Shown here: in pieces, positions 46,788 to 57,731 of the stretch | How positions within the stretch are numbered: the first letter of the stretch is position 1 | Layout of the letters: every line of letters begins with the position of its first letter | Assembly (NCBI GenBank): GCA_026018925.1 | Contig: JAKSZU010000002.1 | Coordinates: 91,167,475 to 91,231,474 of the forward strand | Source: Tupaia tana | Taxonomy: Eukaryota; Chordata; Mammalia; Scandentia; Tupaiidae | DNA length: 64,000 nt | Reading direction: 5' to 3' | The notes under the pieces: model-generated | What the model was told of the DNA's origin: nothing | Seen by the model: only the letters and a program-made list of their open reading frames with translations | The model's database searches: none | Made by a program: the position numbers and the translations under genes

Positions 46788-47130
46788 AAAAAGCCATTTT
46801 AATCACTCCTGGATCAGCATTTGTGAGGCCGTAACTGCCCGTGCCTCCATTCCCCTTTGAACAAGCATAGACAGGACCCACTAAGCTCCAGTCCCTGGGT
46901 TTGACATTACGCATAGGTGGGAGAGACAGAGAAGGAGTGGTGAGGTGGGCAGGGCAGCGGACAGCAGCCCAGAGAACCAGCGAAGGCTACAGACGAGGCT
47001 GGTCCTGGAGGGAAAGAGGATTTGGATGCATGCAGATGTGGGTAGGGTAGATAGGAGAAATTTCCAGCATGTTGTTGTTGCATTTCAAAAATGGACCTTT
47101 AATTTAAAAACAATTTCTGTGTCCATAAAG

Positions 47131-47288
47131 GGAGCCTGGTGAGTGGGCCCTTGAGCGGGCAAAGCTGAACGTGAACGAGAACTTCCTGCTCGTGGGCATT
47201 CTTGAAGAGTTGGAAGATGTGCTGCTTTTACTGGAAAGATTTTTACCTCATTACTTCAAGGGTGTGCTCAGTATCTACAAAGACCCAG
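47131..47288 (+). CDS. UST: UST internal coding exon (158 nt, phase 2 to phase 1)
   Basis: This is the next UST exon. Its first base completes the AG|G arginine codon of the exon at 44219-44316, and the two together give 85 codons plus one base. The encoded peptide runs EPGEWALERAKLNVNENF, then a leucine-rich helix (LVGILEELEDVLLLLERFLP), then HYFKGVLSIYKDP, which matches UST and the equivalent 'VGVTEELEDF' region of HS2ST1. The acceptor is weak (…CTGTGTCCATAAAG|GGA, short pyrimidine tract); the donor is CCCAG|GTAACT. The frame stays open 419 nt past the donor, to a TAG at 47705-47707. The last exon, which should carry the C-terminal ~95 residues, was not found before the window end, so the downstream intron exceeds 16.7 kb. 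Probably exon 7 of 8. Confidence 0.95.
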
Positions 47289-48593
47289 GTAACTCCGTCT
47301 GTAAGCAAGCTTCTTCTCAGAACAGAGAGGTCTGGCTCAGGGTCGCTCACCTTGACAAGGACTGGGGAGATGCAGGAGGGAGATTTTCTCCTCCGTTAAT
47401 GATTTTCTCTTCTGTCCCCCTGGCTTGTGAAGGAAGGTTAGAATCACGCGGTGTGGATTCTGAAACCTTGAGCATCAGGTCTAAAAATAAACTCACCATG
47501 TTTTATAGAGGCTTGATGGTTCCATTTCTCCCCATGGAAACTGAAATGGGCAACATTTACCATCAGCCTTGTCCAGCGTGTTGCTCGAGTGAACAAATGA
47601 GCCCACGCAGGCACACCTGGAGCGCGCGTGGATGGAGACGTGTGTATGAAAACCCTTCTGGTGACGGATATCTGTGGCCCGACTTGCATTTGACAAAAGC
47701 ACTCTAGTGTGTAAAGTCCCGGCAACAGCACGGAGAGGGCAGCACATCGAAAACACAATTAGGATTTTATTCTAACAAACCAAGTGGTCTGCAAATAGAA
47801 GCAAGAAATAGCAGTGGCAGGGCAATTACGAGGGCGGCCCATGGAATCGCTGCACATGCAATTACTTTCAGAAATCCATCATTTTTTTTTTCTCATTATG
47901 ATTTTATCCTGGAAGGAAGACAAGCAACACGATTTCTTTCTTTCCTCTGCTCCAGTAATCTGCTGCTGCCCGGCAACCCTTGCATATTTATTCGCTGTCC
48001 TGTTTGTTGTCCTGAGGTGGAGACAGCATTCTGTCTTCTAGACACAGAAGGAGAAGCTGCTCATACCCCACAGCCTTGCAGGGACCACGAGGCACACCCC
48101 AACCCGGCAGGTGCCCAAGCCCAGTAAGCTGGTCTTTGCTGGGAGGAGCCCTGCGTCCTGTGGCAGAGCTGGCCCTGCTCCCATGGAGGGTTTGCTGGCG
48201 GAAGATGGCTGGGTGGTACCTGCTGCCTCACTCACCCTACTCTTGCCTTGAAAGATAAAACCCAGTTTACCTTCATGTAGAGGAAACGTGGCCGGAATCC
48301 TCGAGGCATGCCCTGCGGGTGTGTGTCCGCAGCAGGATATATGCTTTGAAAAGCTGGCAGCGTAATAAACCTGACATCGTTGGTTTTGTGGAAACTAGGA
48401 CTTCCTTTGCCCTTTTGGTAACAGGCAATTTCAAGAGTTTATGCGATTTAATTTTACAGAGTGTAGAGAGCCCTGCTGTGGCAGGTTTTTAGCTGTTTAT
48501 GCAAGAAGGTGTACTCTAAGTTAGGCTTCTTGAAAGAAAAATGGATTGCATTATTCATTGTTGTTTTCCTCCTTTATCTTCTTCTTGTATTGA

Positions 48594-48637
<44 letters not shown>

Positions 48638-50005
48638 CGAGCAATATGAGATGAAGGGCTGACTGAATCCTGGTGACACATAATTGTCAGATAAAATGAA
48701 CACACTCTTGTCCCAGTGTCCGGGAAGTATATCGGTCGGTCTCCATTAGCGTCCTCTTCCATCCCGGGATTTGGGATTGATACCATGCCCGGGGTGCAAA
48801 CCCTAGCACAGAGGTGTGGACCTGATCACTTAGATGAGAACATTTATACCTTTGTCCTTCTTAAGTACACGTAATCCACCAATGAGAAAGCTTAACCCAA
48901 AGGGCCCACTTTCCTGGCTGCCAACAGGATACCTTATACTGACTTACTAACTGTGTTCTCCATGTAAATGTGATCTCTCAGAGATTATGCGCCTTCTTTC
49001 CAAGCACATTTATTAACCTAGAAAAGATTTCTGAAAATTGAGTTAATATCAGCTCTTTTACCTTCAACCGCAGTCCTTCCACCTATAAATTAAAGATTTT
49101 TTTCCCTTTGAGTTTGGCGTGGTCATATATTAAGTTCCTCACAGAGAACAGGAGTCAACTGGTATTCCTATGAAGCTAAAGGAAAAGTCCCAAGAGCCCG
49201 GGCTAACATGTGGCCAGTCCACGTGGCCCAGCTGTTCCAGTGGCAACAGTAGTGAGATGCTTCTATACTGCTTCTAGGGGGCACCCACCTCCTCGGTTTG
49301 TCCCCCACCCACCCTGCACCTGTCCAACAGTAAAGTCGTGAAACGGGTAATCAATGGCACAGAAAGTGTCTTCAGGATCCTGGTCCAGCGTGACACTCAG
49401 CTGTTCTGAATCCAGCTCCTGAGCCAGGCTGGTTCTTAGCTATGTTGAAACTCCCTGGTGTAACTCTCTGGGCTGCCACCAGCAGATACCCTAGAGAAGG
49501 ATCCACTGAGCGGGTGCTTCAGCAATTTCTAGTGCGCTTTGCTGTCTCGTTCATTTTTAGATCGTCACATTCAAGGCCAACCACCTCCCCAGTCCTCTGT
49601 CCTGAAGAGTTTCTGTCTCTCTCTAGAAGGGAGACAGGAGAGGAATGTGCGCTCCTGGAAAACCGCGCAAGACAGTTGAGCCCTGCGAGGACTCAGCATC
49701 TGTACTGTTTTCTCCTCGCCACAAATCGGCGAGCTGGTGTTGAATAGGTTTAAAGGAGAGTGGCGGCAAATCCCTAGTAATTTCATCACCTTGTGCATTT
49801 TTAGGCTAAATTCGCAGGTTATTGCCCACTAAAATCATACTTACCCTCTGTTGAAGGATTTTATGACCGAGTAGAGAACAGAGAGAAAAAAAACTAAACT
49901 CTATGATAGTGAAGGATCCAGTGACCCGTCGTTGTAGAGGAACTGACCATCTGAAGAGCTGAATTGAGGTGCCGACACCAATGGCCATTTTTCTTTCTGT
50001 TACTG
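47289..50005. other. Repeat-poor stretch after the second UST exon
   Basis: 2.7 kb with only a microsatellite. Conserved regulatory sequence could lie here, but none can be shown from one sequence. Confidence 0.5.
48595..48637. repeat. Compound (GT)n(GA)n microsatellite
   Basis: GT about ten units then GA about twelve units. Confidence 0.95.
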
Positions 50006-50019
50006 AAAAAAATGTAGGG

Positions 50020-50290
50020 GGACCAGCAGTTTGCATAATGGCTATGTCGCTGGACTCCCACGTAGTCTACCGCGGTTTGCGTCCTGGACCCGGTGGCTTA
50101 AAACTCACGCCAGGCTCATGTGCATGCGTGCCCAAGATCCCAAGAGGAGAACGGAGGAGAAGGGATTGCGGCGCAGCCATCCCCCTAAGGATGATTTCTC
50201 GCTTTCTATCTCTCTGTCTCTCTGTCTATCTCTCTCTCTGTCTGTCTGGTGAAAGCATGCGCCCTATAGCAAAAACCTCTCAAAAAAAAA
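50020..50290 (+). mobile_element. tRNA-derived SINE, young long form
   Basis: Flanks AAAAAATGTAGG on both sides (about 50006-50017 and 50291-50302). Near-consensus except a shortened palindrome. Confidence 0.95.
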
Positions 50291-50782
50291 AAAAAATGTA
50301 GGTGTGTGTTGATTTTTAGTGATCTTTTTCTAATACTAAAAGCGTGTGTACCAGAATCATTCCTGCTGAAGGAGCATTAGTAGTAATGACTATTTGAGGA
50401 GCTGGTAAAGACAGTCTGTCCACTACTGTCTATGGATATTAGATATCGCTGTCTACTAGTCAGATGAACGATCACCACTTGCTTTAGATTGCAGTACTAA
50501 TCGTTGGTTCTTACAAATCAATACTGCTTATTCCAGTAACTCACTAGTTAATAACCTTTCTAAGGAGCAGCTTGACTGGATGTTCCTCTGTTCATTTCTT
50601 GTGGGAAGATGCACTGACACCAAGCTGATTTGTCTTCTACCAAAAATATTTAAGAAAGGTAGTCAGGACATTTTTTTAAATTAGTTGTTTTATATTGATG
50701 TCTGCATTCTGTGGGGACAGGGTGACATAGCTCGGAAGTTTATAATTTTAAGTACTTAAGATGAAATAAAAATTAAAGTTTG

Positions 50783-50990
50783 GGGGTCGGCAAGTGGCAT
50801 GGATTTAAAGCACTGGACTCCCACATGGCCAACAACAGGTCAAGTCCTGGATCTGGTTGCTTGCTTTCTTACTTTCCCTCTCTCTCTTTCTCTGTCTCTT
50901 TCTGGTGAACACACATGGCCTGTAGCAAAACTTTTAATAATAATAATAATAATTATTATTATTAATAAAATAAAATAAATACTTTTTTAA
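50783..50990 (+). mobile_element. tRNA-derived SINE, short form
   Basis: 'gggggtcggcaagtggcatg' head, 'ggttgcttgctttcttactt', then (AAT)n/(ATT)n end 50937-50975, itself an inverted simple repeat. Confidence 0.87.
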
Positions 50991-51530
50991 AAACCCTTGA
51001 TTTGGCAAATAACCAAGCTGCTCTGGTTCAATAGCACCACCTAGTGTCCTGATCTAGAATCATGTAACTTAATATTATGCCATTATTTTCCTCCTTCTGG
51101 GAGATTTAAAAATATATATGTCCACTTCTTTTATTTTGTATTTTAAATATTTTCTGTTGCTAAAAATACAATAGTATTTATTTACTTATTTTCATTACTA
51201 ATGTAAACACTGGAGCCATAGTAGAGAATTTGCTGGATGTCTGTGTCTTGCTCTTTCAGAATCTGGTGACCAGCTATCACAAATGACTTAAATATTAACT
51301 TTGCATATTTAAGTTCATTTATAAGTTGAGTGTTTCATTTTTAAAAAATATGTTTACTTAAACATTTTTATAAACAATGAGGAGTACAGATTTAAGTATT
51401 TGTTTTGTTTTGTTTATTTTGCATGAATGATCATTAGACCTCCAGTTGGGAGTTTAGTAATATAGTCTCTGAGTTCATTTGCTTTACAATATTCAACCCT
51501 AAGGATATCTGCTATTAGAAAATAAGACGA
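50991..51530. other. AT-rich intron sequence, nothing recognised
   Basis: No repeat or coding signal accepted. The same holds for 50303-50782. Confidence 0.5.
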
Positions 51531-51770
51531 GGGGCCCACAGGTGGCTTAGTGATTAAGGTGCTGGTCTCCCATGTAATAGAGTCGCAGACCCTATGGCTT
51601 AAAACTCACTTAAGACAAGTGTAAGCATTTGTGCCCAAAATCCCAAGAGGAGAATGGAGGAGAAAGGATTGTGGCATGGCCATCCCCACCCTGGGAGGTG
51701 ATTTCTTGCTCTCTGTCTCTCTGGTGAGTTCACATGCCCTACAGCAAAAAAATCTCTAAAAGAAAAAAAG
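51531..51770 (+). mobile_element. tRNA-derived SINE, long form
   Basis: 'ggggcccacaggtggcttag' to 'ccctacagcaaaaaaatctc'. The B-box region is shortened. Flanks 'gaaaataagac'/'gaaaataataa'. Confidence 0.9.
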
Positions 51771-51939
51771 AAGGAAAATAATAACAAATATATAGAAGAA
51801 AAAATTGTTTTAGAGAAAAAATAATTTGTTTTAAGTTTTCATTCATCTACCAATAAAAATCTCAGAGTTTTAAAAATACTAAGTGATTAAAGCTTCGCTT
51901 ATTTATAATAAAGAACACTCATTCTTTAAGAAAAGAACA

Positions 51940-52040
51940 CTGAGTTAGGAGTTAGGAGCTTCTAGTTCTCTTCCTGCCACAGTTCTGCCCGCATGACCTG
52001 GGACAAATACAGTTTTTGGTGGATGATCTTTAAGGTCTAT
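51940..52040 (+). mobile_element. MIR relic
   Basis: 'ggagcttctagttctcttcc' followed by 'gcatgacctgggacaa' matches the forward MIR 'tgtgaccttgggcaa' region. Confidence 0.55.
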
Positions 52041-52072
52041 ATTATTATGATATTAATATATCATTTAGTTGG

Positions 52073-52357
52073 GTTTTTTTTTTAATTTGTTGTTTTGTTT
52101 TGTTTGTTTTGTTTTGAATTTGCTATAGGGTGCATGCACTTGCCAGGAGAGACAGAGAGATAGGGGGAAAGTGAAAAATCACTTTCCAGGGGGCTGGCCA
52201 TGCCTCATTTTCTTCTCTTCTATTCTCCTCTCAGAATTTTGGGCACGCACACAAGAGCACCTGGCATGTATTTAAGCCACCTGATCCAGGACTCAAACTG
52301 CAGAGTCACCCATGTGGCATCCAGTTGCTTTAACCACCACACCATCAGCTGGCCTGC
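52073..52357 (-). mobile_element. tRNA-derived SINE, old long form
   Basis: (TTTTG)n start, 'ttgctatagggtgcatgcac', head ending 'caccatcagctggcctg'. Confidence 0.88.
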
Positions 52358-52734
52358 ATGTCGAATTTTTAAGGCTGTTCATTCTATCTTTCAATTAAAC
52401 TGCCCCTCCCAGAAATAATAATCCTGCTTATTATTATTATTATCATTATTAACAGTTCCAGTTGCTTTAGTAATTCTCATTTAGTTATGGTGGCTTTTGC
52501 CACAAGAGGACAAGGCAGAATCCTTTCTCCCATAGCTGTTGATGTTGAAGTGACCAAGACAGGGATCCCCCACTCCAGCTCTCTGGTCCCATCTGCCATC
52601 CCTTTCTCCCTGTGCCATATACGTTTCTGTTGGGCAGAGAGCAGACCATCAGGATGAGAGCACGATTCTAGGGCAGACAGTGTTCCAGCCTCTCGTCCAC
52701 TTGCTGACCGTACAGCCAGAGGCAGGGTACTGCC

Positions 52735-52870
52735 CTTCAAAGCCTCATTTCCCTCTCTGTATAAGATGCATAATAGCTACTTCCTAGGGCGGTTCCACTG
52801 CGTCCCTGACTAAATCCATGCAGAGCCTCAGCCCAGTCTTGTAAATGAAGAGTGTTCAGTAATTAGCTAT
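52735..52870 (+). mobile_element. MIR relic, 3' half
   Basis: 'cctcatttccctctctgtat', 'atagctacttcctaggg' and 'gttcagtaattagctatta' follow the forward MIR 3' half. Confidence 0.75.
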
Positions 52871-53724
52871 TAGCCTGCCCTCCAGGTCCCCGAGAGAGAG
52901 AGGACTGCAGGCTCTCTCTGTAATTCTGCATGAAAGAAAGTAAAAGGAGGGAGGGAGGGTCTTGGCTTATTCTATTAGTTGCAGCTGATCTTTGGCTGTG
53001 AAACTGTGTGTGCCTTTAAGAAATATTGGCGTTACTTAGGAGGAAAAAAGACAGAATATTGACAGAATATTCTGGTCAATATTCTGTCCCCGAGACAATC
53101 ATAGGGGATACGGTAAGTGGAATGATTGTTGTGATGACATGCTCAGGGAATGAAAAACACACATAATCCAAGTTACTGAGGGTTTTCTTTTTAAAGCATC
53201 TGTTTTTATGACTGAACTTTTACCAGAAATATCAGGAAGTTAAGACTAAATGCATGAAGCCCATGGTTGAAGTGTGACTGGAGCCAACTACTCTTAACTT
53301 GTACTACAAACTGAATTTTGCAGTCCCTCATGTTCTTTCATAGACATAGGAAGCCTTCCCAAAGATCTAACGGGGTTTTCAGTTTAAGACCCAGTTTTTG
53401 AAAACAGGATCTTCCGCATGCAGAATTACACTTCAGACTCTCAAGTTAGTGAATGAATAATCTTTGTCCAGCAGATGGCGCTGTCTCTCCATTGTGTTCA
53501 GGAGAGGCTTGTGGTCTAATACGGAGTTTGCATCTGTAGACGGGCGTTTTTACATAATGCTTGAGCACAGATGTACGATTATGTCCAATTTGGGGACAAA
53601 ACATGGAACTTCGAATATCAAAAGGATTCCAAGTTTGGTTGATTACAGTAGTCCAAACTGCATTTTATGAAAGCTAATGGGGGGGGGGGGGTAGAGTTCC
53701 GTAATCAAATAGGTTTATATGAAT

Positions 53725-53727
<3 letters not shown>
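52871..53727. other. Intron sequence with the inverted repeat
   Basis: Apart from the 53050-53088 inverted repeat and a G12 run, nothing recognised. Confidence 0.5.
53050..53088. other. Perfect 14-bp inverted repeat with palindromic centre
   Basis: GACAGAATATTGAC (53050-53063) and its exact inverse GTCAATATTCTGTC (53075-53088). The spacer is itself palindromic (CAGAATATTCTG, 53063-53074). No TA-mariner ends or known repeat recognised. Confidence 0.9.
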
Positions 53728-53757
<30 letters not shown>

Positions 53758-53777
53758 TCTCTCTCTCTCTCTCTCTC
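53728..53777. repeat. Compound (CA)n(CT)n microsatellite
   Basis: CA 14 units, a short spacer, then CT nine units. A G12 run lies just before, at 53680-53691. Confidence 0.95.
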
Positions 53778-53809
53778 ATGCACACATATTCTTACTCTGG
53801 TTTTATTTT

Positions 53810-54059
53810 ACTTTTCAACATTTTCATTTATTCATGGTAGAACGCATGGACCTACATGTAAAAATAAGAGACAGGTACCCTCCAATCTAGGTCCTGCCCC
53901 ATTCTCCTCCCTCCAGTGTTCCAGCTTGTTGGCTCGTGGGCAGTCACACACGTGTCTGGCATGTTTCCGGCTGACTAAGCCAAGGATTGAACCCCCGTCA
54001 CCATGTGGGACCCAGCTTCTCTTGAGCAGTGCCTTGCCGCTGCATCACGGAGCTGGCCT
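53810..54059 (-). mobile_element. Diverged tRNA-type SINE
   Basis: Exact target duplication TCTGGTTTTATTTT at 53796-53809 and 54060-54073. The body is diverged ('ttcatggtagaacgcatgg', 'ggattgaacccccgtcacc'). Confidence 0.85.
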
Positions 54060-54500
54060 TCTGGTTTTATTTTCTAAAAATCCATGATTCTGCAAAGCCT
54101 GAATTAAACAGATGTAGCATTCATCTCTTATTTCCCTGTTTATTTTTAACTCCCTACTGCTCGTGTGCTACAGCAAAACTCAAGAATATTCCAGAACCTC
54201 ACACAGACAGTCATGGTCAAGAGGTGTTCAGATGATCTGTCTATGGAAATCAATGAAGTTTCTTTAACTCCATTGTCATTGATTAAAAGTAGGACTTTAT
54301 TTTGTTGTTAGTTCATCTGTCATCAATATTGTTTATTAAGATTTTTTCCTTTGGCTATGTCCTGGGCTCAGATTCTGACATTGACATGGAATCATGTGTG
54401 TGTACATTCATCCACGCTCAACAGCTAGACTTTCAATTATACAGCAATGATATCTGAGGAAATAGATCTGGATCATAACCAGGAACAATTTCTTTTTTTA

Positions 54501-54754
54501 TTTAACTTTTTAAAAAAGATTTTTGCCATAGGCCGTGTGCATTCACCAGAAAGAAACAGTGAGAGCAACAGTGAGAAATCATCCCCTGGGGTGATGGCCA
54601 TGCCCAAGCCCCCCTCTCCCACTCTCCTCCTGGGATTTTGAGCACATATGCACACGCACCTGGCGTGCATTTCAAGCTGACAGGTCCAGGACTCAAACCA
54701 TGGTCAGCCATGTGTGAGTCCAGCACCCTAACCGCTATGCCACCTGCTAACCCC
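54501..54754 (-). mobile_element. tRNA-derived SINE, long form
   Basis: Exact 16-bp target duplication ACAATTTCTTTTTTTA at 54485-54500 and 54755-54770. Confidence 0.96.
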
Positions 54755-54770
54755 ACAATTTCTTTTTTTA

Positions 54771-55015
54771 GATTTTAATTTGCTATAGGTCACATGCACT
54801 TGCCACAGAGATGGGGGGTGGGGCGGGGGAGAAAAGCTAGAAATCACTGCAATGGGGAGTAGCCATGCTGCAGTCCCTTCTCCATTTCTTAGGATTTGGG
54901 GCACGCATGCACGCGCACCCAGCGTATTTTTAAGTCACCAAATCCAGGACTCAAACCACACAGTCAGCCATGTGGAATCCATCTGCCTTAACTGCCACAC
55001 CACCTGGCTGGCCTA
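54771..55015 (-). mobile_element. tRNA-derived SINE, old long form, abutting the previous one
   Basis: Starts right after the 54755-54770 duplication. 'gctataggtcacatgcactt' to 'acctggctggcctac', followed by a third 'acaatttct' at about 55022. Confidence 0.92.
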
Positions 55016-55069
55016 CCAATAACAATTTCTACATAATGGTTATTTGCATCCCAATTTTTAGTTTATAAA

Positions 55070-55255
55070 GCACTTTAATACAGATGATCTCATTTGATTC
55101 TCACACAAAATCCTCTCCAGCTGAGGAAGACAAATATTCTTTCTTTTGCTAAACAAGGGAGCCAGGATTCAAAGCATCTGATCATCTTATCCATGGTAGC
55201 CAGGAGCTAAGTGACAGTGCTGACTCTCAAACTTCTGTTTTCAGAACTACCACAT
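55070..55255 (-). mobile_element. MIR relic
   Basis: 'gatctcatttgattctcaca', 'agggagccaggattcaaa' and 'gtgctgactctcaaac' are in reversed MIR order. Confidence 0.65.
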
Positions 55256-55329
55256 AACACTAAGATTTGTGACCCTCCAAAAATAGCTTTTGTATTTCAT
55301 CAATCATTCAGACATTAGGTGGGTATTCA

Positions 55330-55402
55330 TACCGGGTCCTCAGAAAAGCCATGAGGCATTTTTGCATAGAAAAATACATCGTGACTTTTCAACAGCCTAA
55401 TA
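55330..55402. mobile_element. Palindromic mariner-type MITE, copy 4
   Basis: TA-flanked, 73 nt. It holds CAGAAAAGCCATGAGGCA, a central TTTTTGCATAGAAAAATA and the inverse end GTGACTTTTCAACAGCCTAA. Same family as the other three copies. Confidence 0.7.
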
Positions 55403-55702
55403 GGATATATTGCAGTTGAAGGTAAGAGCTTAAAAATAAAATCTATACATTATCCCTATTCAAGATACAGTCTGTTCACTAAAAACATGAGTTCAGAAAT
55501 CATCATAGATCACCAGGGTGTTGTCTTGAGCCAGGGTGGTGTGGTAATCTGCACAGAAGAAAACGAATTTGACCATTTCTGGTGAGAGGCAGGGAGAGAG
55601 AGCAAACAGCAGTGACTGGTCTTCATAAAAGCATCTAAAATTTTAAGCTAAAGGCATGTAATGGTTTCAACTGTAGCTGCCAAGCAGATAGTTAAGAATA
55701 AG

Positions 55703-55705
55703 CAA

Positions 55706-55748
<43 letters not shown>

Positions 55749-55749
55749 G
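55703..55749. repeat. (AAAT)n microsatellite
   Basis: About eleven units, directly 5' of a SINE. Confidence 0.95.
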
Positions 55750-56011
55750 GGACGAGCAGTTAGCGTAATGGCTATGTCGCTGGACTTGCATGTAGTCGAC
55801 CGTGGTTTGAGATCCAGACCCCGTGACTTAAACTCACGCTGGGCGCATGTGCTTGCGTGCCCAAGATCCCGAGAAGAGAATAGAGGAGAGAGGATTGCGG
55901 CATGGCCATCTCCCCTGGGGGTGATTTCTCGATTTCTGTCTCTCTGTCTTTCTGGCGAGCGAACGTGCCCTAGGGCAAAAACCTCTCCAAAAAAATAAAT
56001 AAATAAATAAA
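55750..56011 (+). mobile_element. tRNA-derived SINE, long form
   Basis: 'gggacgagcagttagcgtaa' to 'gggcaaaaacctctcc', (AAAT)n tail. It follows an (AAAT)11 tract at 55703-55749. Confidence 0.93.
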
Positions 56012-56026
56012 AGAATAAGCACATAG

Positions 56027-56294
56027 GGGCCAGCCTCATGGCTGAGCAGCTAAAGGAACCAGATCCCACATGGCCAGTCACATGGTTTACGTCCCAGCCT
56101 GGTGACTTGAAAAGCACATCAGGCATATGTGCGCCCAGTTAGGAAATCCCAACAGAATGGAGAGATGAAGGAAGAGGGATTGGCCATATACTACTGAGGG
56201 GTGTTTTCTCCCTCTTCCTCTCTCCCTCTCTCTCTCTCTCTCTCTCGCAAACAAATCTGTCCTCTGGCAAAATTGAAAAAAAAAAAAAAAAAAA
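56027..56294 (+). mobile_element. tRNA-derived SINE, old long form
   Basis: 'ggggccagcctcatggctga' head, (CT)n, A19. Flanks 'agaataagcacata' and 'agaattaacacata'. Confidence 0.93.
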
Positions 56295-56814
56295 AGAATT
56301 AACACATAATGTGAAGACCCCTTAAGTTAGCTCCTAAAATACCTGGGCAGTTTATTGAACATTTTCCTAAAGGGAGCTCTATACCCAACGGCTGACTGCT
56401 TTATTTATTTTCAAGAAACCACCTTACATAATGATTCAGCCTCTAGATGTGTTTATTTTATGAAGCTTAAGCTGTATACATACTGCCCGAGTTCAAATAT
56501 TATTATTTGTTTTATCAGAAATAATGATCACCTTGAATTATATTATTTTTGAACATATTTTCACTTGTTTATTTATTTATTCTTGCCATAGATCATCCCT
56601 CCAGGAGAAAGCATCTCTCGTTTTATTATGTAAGAGTAACAGGAAACTAGAGCTTCGTTCACATTGATTTGCTAGTAATAATTTGGCAAAAATATTTCTC
56701 TTCTCTGAAAACAGATACGATCTGGAAATACCAGGAAAGTTCAACAAATACATCCAGAAAGCAAATGTTTCATTGCCACAATATGCCAGCCCTGGGAAAG
56801 GGCCATTAAGATGA

Positions 56815-57001
56815 GGCCCAACCCCCTAGCACAGTGGTTAAAAGCTATGAATAAAAAGCTGGATCCCACATGATCCCACAGTTCAAATCCTGGCCCCAGC
56901 GGCTTGTGTTGTGAAAAGCACACCAGGTGCATGTGTGCCCCGAGCCCTGACAGGATGGAGAGATGGAGAAGGGATTATGTCATGACATGCTTCATGGGAA
57001 T

Positions 57002-57062
<61 letters not shown>

Positions 57063-57095
57063 CATGTATATAAGCATATGCACCCTCTGGCAATG
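56815..57095 (+). mobile_element. tRNA-derived SINE, old form with (TC)29
   Basis: 'gcccaaccccctagcacagt' head with a small internal duplication, 'cagttcaaatcctgg' B box, pure (TC)29 at 57003-57060, 'accctctggcaatgaaat' end. Confidence 0.88.
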
Positions 57096-57731
57096 AAATA
57101 AAACAATGAAGAAAACAGTGTCTGGTCAGTAGGCCGTCACCAACAGAGTGTGTGTGGTGGGGGGACACGTGTCATAGGGAAGACATTTGTGCAGGTCCTC
57201 GAAGGCTGCCGAGGAGTTTGCCAGGGAACATAAAAAGAGGTTTGGGGCAGATTTGAGTACAGGCATGGAGGAGGAATCCCCAGAGTTCCTGAGCGTAGAA
57301 GGCCTGAGGGTGCAGCCAGCCCATGGCAGCCCTTGCCTGCTGACCTCTCAGAGCTGGGTCCCCGATTCCCCCAGGATCCCTCACCCTGCTGCTGACATGG
57401 CCGTCCATGGCAGAGAAGCATGGCAGGCTCAGCTCTCTCTGGGAGCAGCTTGGAACTGAGTCACTCCTACCACTCTCAGAAGTAAGGGCCAAGCCACAGC
57501 TGCCAGAGGGCCATGTGTCACCCTCCCCTCCTCCGTTTCTCTGCCTTCTTCCCATCCTAACCATCACCCAAGGCTCCCTTGCTCCTGACAGCCAGTCAGT
57601 TCTTCCCCCTTGCCTTCTTCCTGCTCTCCCTGCCTAAGATCCAGCTGCCCTCCAGGCCCGGGCACCCACTGACTCCTGCTGACCAGCATCCCTTGTGGTG
57701 TCGTCTGGGGTCCCACCCACTTCTCCAGATG

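Larger units (their letters stand above)
44317..47130 (+). other. UST: UST intron between the two recognised exons
   Basis: A complete GT-AG intron of 2,814 nt. It holds about 1.2 kb of single-copy-looking sequence (44317-45506), a SINE nested in a SINE (45520-46069), a MIR (46125-46285) and one more SINE (46530-46787). Confidence 0.9.
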
